Positions 56,401 to 64,000 of a stretch of DNA of 64,000 bases are shown piece after piece. Each line of letters starts with the position of its first letter. The stretch's first letter is position 1. The DNA is from Sphingopyxis fribergensis (GTDB taxonomy: Bacteria > Pseudomonadota > Alphaproteobacteria > Sphingomonadales > Sphingomonadaceae), in contig NZ_CP009122.1 of the NCBI RefSeq assembly GCF_000803645.1, forward strand, positions 1,464,501 to 1,528,500, written 5' to 3'. The notes under the pieces were generated by a model. That model did not search any database and was not told the DNA's origin. It was given only the letters and a program-made list of their open reading frames with translations. Position numbers and translations under genes: made by a program.

Positions 56401-57692
56401 TCAGAATCAACAAACTTTAGCAGGTAGGAATCGATCGTGGGAATTCCGCCGTACCGTCCTCTTAGGTAGCCTCGCTCCAAGGCCTCAGTTCGCCGAGGTG
56501 CGTAGTCAGAGAGCGGCACAAGCTGTGCGCCGCAGCCGTCGTTTTCGATAAACCAAACTTGATCCCGTCGAACGAGTTCGTCCCTCAATATGCTAACATC
56601 ATGCGAAGTACAAATCAGCTGGGCTCTTTTGGGATTGGTACGTTTAGAGTTAAACATCTTTATCAAAAAATGAACGACCACGGGATGAAGGCTCGTGTTG
56701 ATTTCATCGATCAGGAGGCAGTAGCCGTTTTCTAGCGTGTCATGAAGCGGCCCAGAAAGATTGTACAGTGCTCTAGTTCCGGTAGACTCTTCCTTTATCG
56801 GAAGCATGGCCGTCGTTCCGTCGGATTTTCTTTTTACAAATTTTACCACTTTTCTTTTATCTTGAAATGGACTGGCGCCGGATGATCGCATCTCTTTTAA
56901 GAATTCTTTTGAAAAAGCCTTGTTAAGAAAGTTTATGTCAACATCTTCTTCTTCAAAGTGCAAGTCTTCTATATTAATATCCATGGCTTGAAGAAAGCTA
57001 ACGACTTTTTTTCTAAATTTTTTATCTTCAAAGCAACGTTTTGTTGTGTAGGTGTCGCCGCTAGAGTCGATGCGCGTGGTTCGTAGATAGCTAGCAAGCC
57101 AGTTGTAGGGCTCTTTCAGGCTTTCTGAATTTAGCTGGATAGCAGTTGACAGAAAAAGCGCGTTTTCACGGGTGCTTTGCTGCCAAATATTCTTTGGTCC
57201 AGAAATTGCTTCTCCAAACTCGTATTCATATGATTTAGATTTTTTTACCCAATCTCTAGAAAATACTTTCCTAAATCTTGTTGATTTATCTGCTATATCT
57301 AAGCTTTCATATGTGATTCGTTTTTTATCGAATGAAAGCTTATACTCATATATATTTTTCTGAACGGAAAATAATATCCTGTATTGGGTGGGCTCGTTTT
57401 TGAGTTTGTCAATTAGTTCATTCGGATCGTGCTCTAGTTCTTCATCGGCTTGGCTATCCTTTGCAGAGCTTCTAACGAATCGAGATATGAACGAAAACGC
57501 ATCAATCAACGATGATTTACCGCTGCCGTTCTTGCCCAAGATCAGGGCGGATGTGAGGGCTCTCGTTTTTGCTAAATTTCCTACTTCCCGAACGGCATCG
57601 TCATTCGCCTCTTTGAGGTTTGATGCGATCAGGGAAAGCGTGCTTGCCTCAGCAAACGCACGTTCATTTTGGATTTCAATTTCAAGTAACAC
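56397..57692 (-). CDS. rloA: RloA/AbiLi-type AAA family ATPase
   Basis: 431 residues from GTG at 57692, preceded by GAGGAAA. SMC/ABC-like ATPase: N-terminal strand LLEIEIQNERAF then Walker A LGKNGSGKSSL (K59), a long helical/charged middle (about 90-290), signature-like ESTGTRALYNL, Walker B CLLIDEINTSLHP near 330 and CTSHDVSILR with a switch histidine. This AAA_15/AAA_21 layout is that of AbiLi/RloA and relatives such as PtuA. No coiled-coil SMC arms. The gene is AT-rich with codon use unlike its neighbours. Gene order (ATPase first, TOPRIM second) fits the system. Confidence 0.8.
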   Translation of the reverse strand: MLLEIEIQNERAFAEASTLSLIASNLKEANDDAVREVGNLAKTRALTSALILGKNGSGKSSLIDAFSFISRFVRSSAKDSQADEELEHDPNELIDKLKNEPTQYRILFSVQKNIYEYKLSFDKKRITYESLDIADKSTRFRKVFSRDWVKKSKSYEYEFGEAISGPKNIWQQSTRENALFLSTAIQLNSESLKEPYNWLASYLRTTRIDSSGDTYTTKRCFEDKKFRKKVVSFLQAMDINIEDLHFEEEDVDINFLNKAFSKEFLKEMRSSGASPFQDKRKVVKFVKRKSDGTTAMLPIKEESTGTRALYNLSGPLHDTLENGYCLLIDEINTSLHPVVVHFLIKMFNSKRTNPKRAQLICTSHDVSILRDELVRRDQVWFIENDGCGAQLVPLSDYAPRRTEALERGYLRGRYGGIPTIDSYLLKFVDSE

Positions 57693-57706
57693 GGGTTTCC
57701 TCGCTC

Positions 57707-57730
57707 TTTTTGCACCTTTCCTGCAAAAAA
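57707..57730. promoter_or_regulatory. Inverted repeat TTTTTGCA-N7-TGCAAAAA in rloA leader
   Basis: Perfect 8-base arms around CCTTTCC, ending 15 bases before the rloA GTG start. The site sits where the promoter or ribosome-binding region must lie, so it could be an operator for self-regulation, or, read either way, a weak hairpin terminator separating the island from the gene to the right. Confidence 0.5.
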
Positions 57731-57767
57731 TCCTTTAAAGCAAGCTTAATCCAAGTCGGAGGCATAT

Positions 57768-58076
57768 ATGATCCTCATCACCGGCCACGTCATCCTCACC
57801 CCCGAGCATCGCGAGCGCATGATCGCGCTCGGCGCCGGACATAGCGCGCGGTCGCGCGGCGAGGCGGGGTGTCTGGGGCATCGCTGCCATCTCGATGTCG
57901 AGCAGCCCGACCACCTCGTCTTTGTCGAGGAGTGGGCGGATATCGCCGCGGTGCGGACCCATTTCGCGGTGCCCGCCTCCGCCGCCTTCGTCGCCGAAAT
58001 GCGCGTCCTCTCGCCGCAGCCGCCGGTGATCCGCATCTATGCCGCCGAGGACATCACCGCGAAGCTGATGGGGTAG
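57768..58076 (+). CDS. Antibiotic biosynthesis monooxygenase (ABM) family protein
   Basis: 102 residues, a single ABM domain: ILITGHVILTPEHRERMIAL, RGEAGCLGHRCHLDVEQPDHLVFVEEWADIAAVRTHF, AFVAEMRVLSPQPPVIRIY. ABM proteins are dimeric alpha/beta barrels; bacterial members include quinol monooxygenases such as YgiN and dark-coloured heme degraders. A perfect GGAGG is 7 bases before ATG. Back to GC-rich composition, so it marks the right edge of the AT-rich island. It converges on uvrA. Confidence 0.82.
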   Translation: MILITGHVILTPEHRERMIALGAGHSARSRGEAGCLGHRCHLDVEQPDHLVFVEEWADIAAVRTHFAVPASAAFVAEMRVLSPQPPVIRIYAAEDITAKLMG

Positions 58077-58083
58077 CGCGATA

Positions 58084-58203
58084 CTCCCCTCCCGCTTGCG
58101 GGAGGGGTTGGGGGTGGGCCAACACCGTGTCAGGTGCCCACCCCGCTGCGACTAGCGAGCAAGCTCGCAAGTCTCGCTGCCCCTCCCGCAGGCGGGAGGG
58201 GCC
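58084..58203. repeat. Intergenic repeat with CCCCTCCCGC/GCGGGAGGGG hairpins
   Basis: Begins CTCCCCTCCCGCTTGCGGGAGGGGTTGGGGGTGGGC and ends CTGCCCCTCCCGCAGGCGGGAGGGGCCTG; each end is a tight hairpin and TGGGC/GCCCA inside pairs as well. It lies between the convergent ends of the ABM and uvrA genes and may terminate both. Confidence 0.8.
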
Positions 58204-58207
58204 TGCG

Positions 58208-61102
<2,895 letters not shown>

Positions 61103-61343
61103 GGGAGAGGTATGTTCCAGATTTGTTCTAGGGGCGCAAGTGCGGTTTTGCGCGGTTGGGCTCTAGATAGGGTGGCCGGAGCCGCGCCGCAATGCGGGAC
61201 ATAAGAGGGGAGCTTTCCACCAACATCCCAAAGGCTTCGACCAAGCGTCGTATCGTTCGCTTGACCGCTTGGCGTCACGGGCGGACAGTCATGGCCATGG
61301 TCGTCGTCCCTTTGGGTCGGCGCAGGGACCAAGGAGACGGGGA

Positions 61344-63413
61344 ATGAAGACAGGATTTTTGGGCGCGGCCTCGCTGGCCATCGCAGCCGCACTGGCGGCG
61401 CCGACGCTGGCGCGGGATGTATCGCCATTGGCTTCGCTGATGGCCGACGAAGCAGCGGGTGGGACCGAAAGCGGATCGCTGACAGCGCTGACCTTCGGCA
61501 AATGGGGCGTCGATCTCGACGCGCGCGATCCGTCGGTGAAGCCGGGCGACGATTTCGACAAATATGCCAATGGCGGCTGGTTCGCGCGAACCGAGATTCC
61601 GTCGGATCAGGCCTCTGCAGGGGTCGATTACGACGTCTATAATTTGACCCAGCGTCAGCTCCGCGCGGTTGTCGCCGGAGCGCCCGCGGCGAGCCAGGTT
61701 GGCGGGCTCTATCAAAGCTTCATGGACGAGGCGCGCGTGGAGGCGCTCGCCGCCAAGCCGCTGATGGCCGATATCACGGCGGTCGCTGCGATCAAGGACA
61801 AGAGCGACATGGCGCGCTTCATGGGAGGCACGCAGGGGACGTTCGGCTCCACGATTGTCAGCGGCGGGCCCTACGCCGACACCGCCGATCCGACCGTCAA
61901 CGTGCTGTGGCTGGGACAGGCGGGGATCGGGCTGCCCGAACGCGATTATTATCTGAGCGACAGCTTCAAGGCGCAGCGCGACGCGTATCGTGCCTATATC
62001 GCGCGGACGATGAAGATGGTGGGCAATGCCGACCCCGAAAAGGCGGCCGATGCGATCATGGCGTTCGAGACCGAGATCGCGAAGGTCAGCTGGGCCATCG
62101 CCGATCGCCGTGATATCGGCAAGATCAACAATCCGATGTCGGCGGACGAATTGGCGGCCTATGCGCCCGGGCTCGACTGGAACGCCTGGTTTGCGGGTTC
62201 GGGCATCGCGCCGCAAAAGCGTATCATCGTCAATGAAAAGACGGCAGTGCGGGATATCGCCGCACTCTATGCCAAGACGCCACTCGACACGGTCAAGCTG
62301 TGGCAGCAATTCCATGTCGCCGACAATGCCGCGCCCTATTTGTCGAAGGCGTTTGTCGACAGCAGATTCGAATATACCAAGGCGCTGAGCGGGGTCGGCG
62401 AACTGCGTCCGCGATGGAAGCGCGGTCTGACGCTCGTGGACGGCAGCCTCGGCGAACTCGTCGGCGAAACCTATTCGAAGCAATATTTCCCGGCGAGCGC
62501 GAAGGCGAAGATGGAGGTGCTCGTCACCAACCTGAAGCTCGCGATGGGCGACCGCATCCGGAACAACAGCTGGATGGCGCCGGCGACGAAGGACGCCGCG
62601 CTGGCGAAGCTCGCCAAGATGGACGTGATGGTCGGCTATCCCGACAAATGGCGCGACTATTCGGGGCTCAAGATCGATCCCGCGGACCTTTACGGCAATG
62701 TGAAGCGCAGCGCGGCGTTCGAATATGCCTATGCGCTGTCGGATCTGAACAAGCCCGTCGACCGCAAGAAATGGTCGATGAACCCGCAGGAAGTGAACGC
62801 TTACAACGGCGGGCTCGAGAACAAGATCGTGTTTCCGGCGGGCATATTGCAGGCTCCTTACTTTAGCGAGAGCGTCGACGATGCGGTCAATTATGGCGCG
62901 ATCGGCGCGGTGATCGGCCACGAAATCACGCACGGCTTCGACGATCAGGGGCGCAAGATCGATGCCGACGGTGCGGTGCGCGACTGGTGGACGCCCGAGG
63001 ATGCGGCACGCTTCGACGCGCAGGCCAAGGCGTTCGGGGCGCAATATGCAACCTATGAGGCCGCGCCGGGATCGTTCATCAACCCCGACCTGACGATGGG
63101 CGAGAATATCGCCGATCTGGCGGGGCTAGAGGTGGCTTATGACGCCTATCGCCGCTCGCTCGGCGGCAAGCCCGCGCCGGTGATCGACGGGCTGACCGGT
63201 GACCAGCGCTTCTTCCTTGCCTTTGCGCAAGCGTGGCGGACGAAGCAGCGCGAGGATGCGATCAAGCAGCAGGTGGCGAGTGACCCGCACAGCCCGGCGC
63301 GCTGGCGCATTATCGGGCCTGTGCGCAATGTCGATGCGTGGTACAAGGCGTTCAGCGTCGCCGCAGGCGCCAAATATTATCTGAAGCCCGAAGACCGCAC
63401 ACGGATCTGGTAG
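61344..63413 (+). CDS. M13 family metallopeptidase (PepO/neprilysin-like)
   Basis: 689 residues from ATG 61344, chosen for AAGGAG before it and the signal peptide it opens (FLGAASLAIAAALAAPTLA). Zinc endopeptidase: VIGHEITHGFDDQGR holds HExxH, and ENIADLAGLEVAYDAY gives the third ligand glutamate; upstream NPQEVNAYNGGLENKIVFPAGILQ and WSMNP fit the M13 substrate region. C-terminal SPARWRIIGPVRNVDAWYKAF is typical. Exported, probably periplasmic, degrading peptides. Confidence 0.93.
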   Translation: MKTGFLGAASLAIAAALAAPTLARDVSPLASLMADEAAGGTESGSLTALTFGKWGVDLDARDPSVKPGDDFDKYANGGWFARTEIPSDQASAGVDYDVYNLTQRQLRAVVAGAPAASQVGGLYQSFMDEARVEALAAKPLMADITAVAAIKDKSDMARFMGGTQGTFGSTIVSGGPYADTADPTVNVLWLGQAGIGLPERDYYLSDSFKAQRDAYRAYIARTMKMVGNADPEKAADAIMAFETEIAKVSWAIADRRDIGKINNPMSADELAAYAPGLDWNAWFAGSGIAPQKRIIVNEKTAVRDIAALYAKTPLDTVKLWQQFHVADNAAPYLSKAFVDSRFEYTKALSGVGELRPRWKRGLTLVDGSLGELVGETYSKQYFPASAKAKMEVLVTNLKLAMGDRIRNNSWMAPATKDAALAKLAKMDVMVGYPDKWRDYSGLKIDPADLYGNVKRSAAFEYAYALSDLNKPVDRKKWSMNPQEVNAYNGGLENKIVFPAGILQAPYFSESVDDAVNYGAIGAVIGHEITHGFDDQGRKIDADGAVRDWWTPEDAARFDAQAKAFGAQYATYEAAPGSFINPDLTMGENIADLAGLEVAYDAYRRSLGGKPAPVIDGLTGDQRFFLAFAQAWRTKQREDAIKQQVASDPHSPARWRIIGPVRNVDAWYKAFSVAAGAKYYLKPEDRTRIW

Positions 63414-63429
63414 TCCTGAGACCCCTTTC

Positions 63430-64000
63430 TCAGGATTGGGCAGGGGCGGCCTTGTGTCGTCCCCGTACCGCCATCACGGTGAGCGACAGGGCTGCGCCGA
63501 GAATGACGAACAGCGCCGGAAAGCCACCGAGCACCGACATCATGCGGATGCCGTCGATGCCCGACGACGCGACGAGGATCGTCGCGACGAGGCCGATCGT
63601 CCCTCCCCACACGATCTTTACCGACAAAGGCGCTTCGGGCGTTTCGGGAGAGATTCCGTGCGTGGACAGCGAACTCATCGCAGACACGTTGCTGTCTGCG
63701 GCCGTGACATAGGACAGAAAGATCGCCGCGATCAGCAGCACGAGCACCGGCGTTCCGCCACCCAGCTTGCTGAAGAGGCTGTAAAGCAGCGGGTCGGGAC
63801 CGACGCTGGTCAGAATGGCGTAAAGACTTCCGCCTGAATTCTGGTCGATGATGATCGTGGTTCCCGCGATCACGATCATCCAGGCCGCGCCGAACAACGA
63901 GGGCAGCAGCAGATTGAACAGGATGAAGGACCGCACGCTGTATCCTACCGCGAGCCGACCGAGGAACAGTGCGGTCACCGGCGCCCAGGCGAACCAGTTG
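63430..64000 (-). CDS. BCCT family transporter, C-terminal part (truncated by window edge)
   Basis: The frame runs to the right edge, reading NWFAWAPVTALFLGRLAVGYSVRSF, so the N-terminal part is missing; about 190 residues remain. BCCT carriers import betaine, carnitine or choline with Na+ or H+. The WAPVTALFLGRLAxGYSVR segment matches the BCCT signature following the substrate-binding helix, with AAIFLSYVTAADSNVSAM nearby, which is a typical cytoplasmic-end helix. Substrate cannot be told from the tail. Confidence 0.85.
   Translation of the reverse strand, partial: NWFAWAPVTALFLGRLAVGYSVRSFILFNLLLPSLFGAAWMIVIAGTTIIIDQNSGGSLYAILTSVGPDPLLYSLFSKLGGGTPVLVLLIAAIFLSYVTAADSNVSAMSSLSTHGISPETPEAPLSVKIVWGGTIGLVATILVASSGIDGIRMMSVLGGFPALFVILGAALSLTVMAVRGRHKAAPAQS

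Noticed and set aside
55712..57770. Target-site duplication flanking the AT-rich island
   Set aside because: Only a 6-base CAAGCT is shared between the two edges (near 55734 and 57741), which chance explains. No integrase, transposase or att-like repeat is present, so the mode of entry remains open.
61275..63044. 589-codon minus strand open frame opposite the M13 peptidase
   Set aside because: Same reason: the + strand carries HExxH and a signal peptide, and the antisense has no recognisable motif.

Overview
The window is a dense, GC-rich chromosomal segment of an alphaproteobacterium, most likely a sphingomonad (Sphingopyxis-like, a guess from gene order and content). Supporting signs are the rpiB-glyA-nrdR-trmJ row, lon followed by hupB and a tRNA-Val, eno-ftsB-pdhA-pdhB with a lipoyl domain on PdhB, an NDUFS4-type complex I accessory subunit, and DUF2794 and DUF4170 proteins. 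No prophage, integrase, transposase or CRISPR array was seen. Most of the window is ordinary core genome; the accessory parts are the left-hand aromatic catabolism operon and a low-GC defence pair near 56-57.7 kb.

Region by region. 1-5.4 kb: a tightly coupled operon of a kynureninase 3' end, a nitrilase-type C-N hydrolase, a gentisate-dioxygenase-type bicupin, an FAH-family hydrolase and a maleate isomerase, facing a dicarboxylate symporter. It reads as ring cleavage ending in fumarate plus pyruvate. 5.8-11.6 kb: a double-PilZ protein, a nitrobindin-like protein, a Tat-exported hydrolase, the agmatine-to-putrescine pair aguB/aguA and an M28 peptidase lipoprotein. 11.9-14.1 kb: four co-directional small envelope genes including a CPBP protease. 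14.3-19.2 kb: rpsD, a chorismate mutase, two paralogous small secreted two-cysteine proteins, and the trmJ-nrdR-glyA-rpiB operon. 20.4-27.6 kb: cysteine desulfurase and ferredoxin, 4.5S SRP RNA, dnaX, ybaB, lon (with a likely heat-shock promoter), hupB and tRNA-Val(CAC).

27.6-36.6 kb: a PepSY protein with a PhoP/PhoQ-like two-component system, an OmpA protein, a GST with a second chorismate mutase, polyprenyl diphosphate synthase, HrpB helicase and the complex I subunit. 37-38.7 kb: a four-gene operon resembling the E. coli yqjD-yqjE-yqjK stress set. 39-45 kb: enolase, FtsB, pyruvate dehydrogenase E1, a phytoene-synthase-like protein and CysE. 46-58 kb: a phosphate locus, with a Pho-box-controlled porin convergent to the pstS-pstC-pstA-pstB-phoU-phoB operon. 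58-64 kb: uvrA, an M13 metallopeptidase and the end of a BCCT transporter.

The main accessory find is a RloA/RloB (AbiL-like) ATPase-TOPRIM pair in an AT-rich island wedged directly behind the pstS promoter. It sits 2 bp from a strong Pho box that points into it, suggesting that the island displaced a former phosphate-regulated gene. The window also carries at least six intergenic inverted-repeat elements of several families, mostly next to gene ends.
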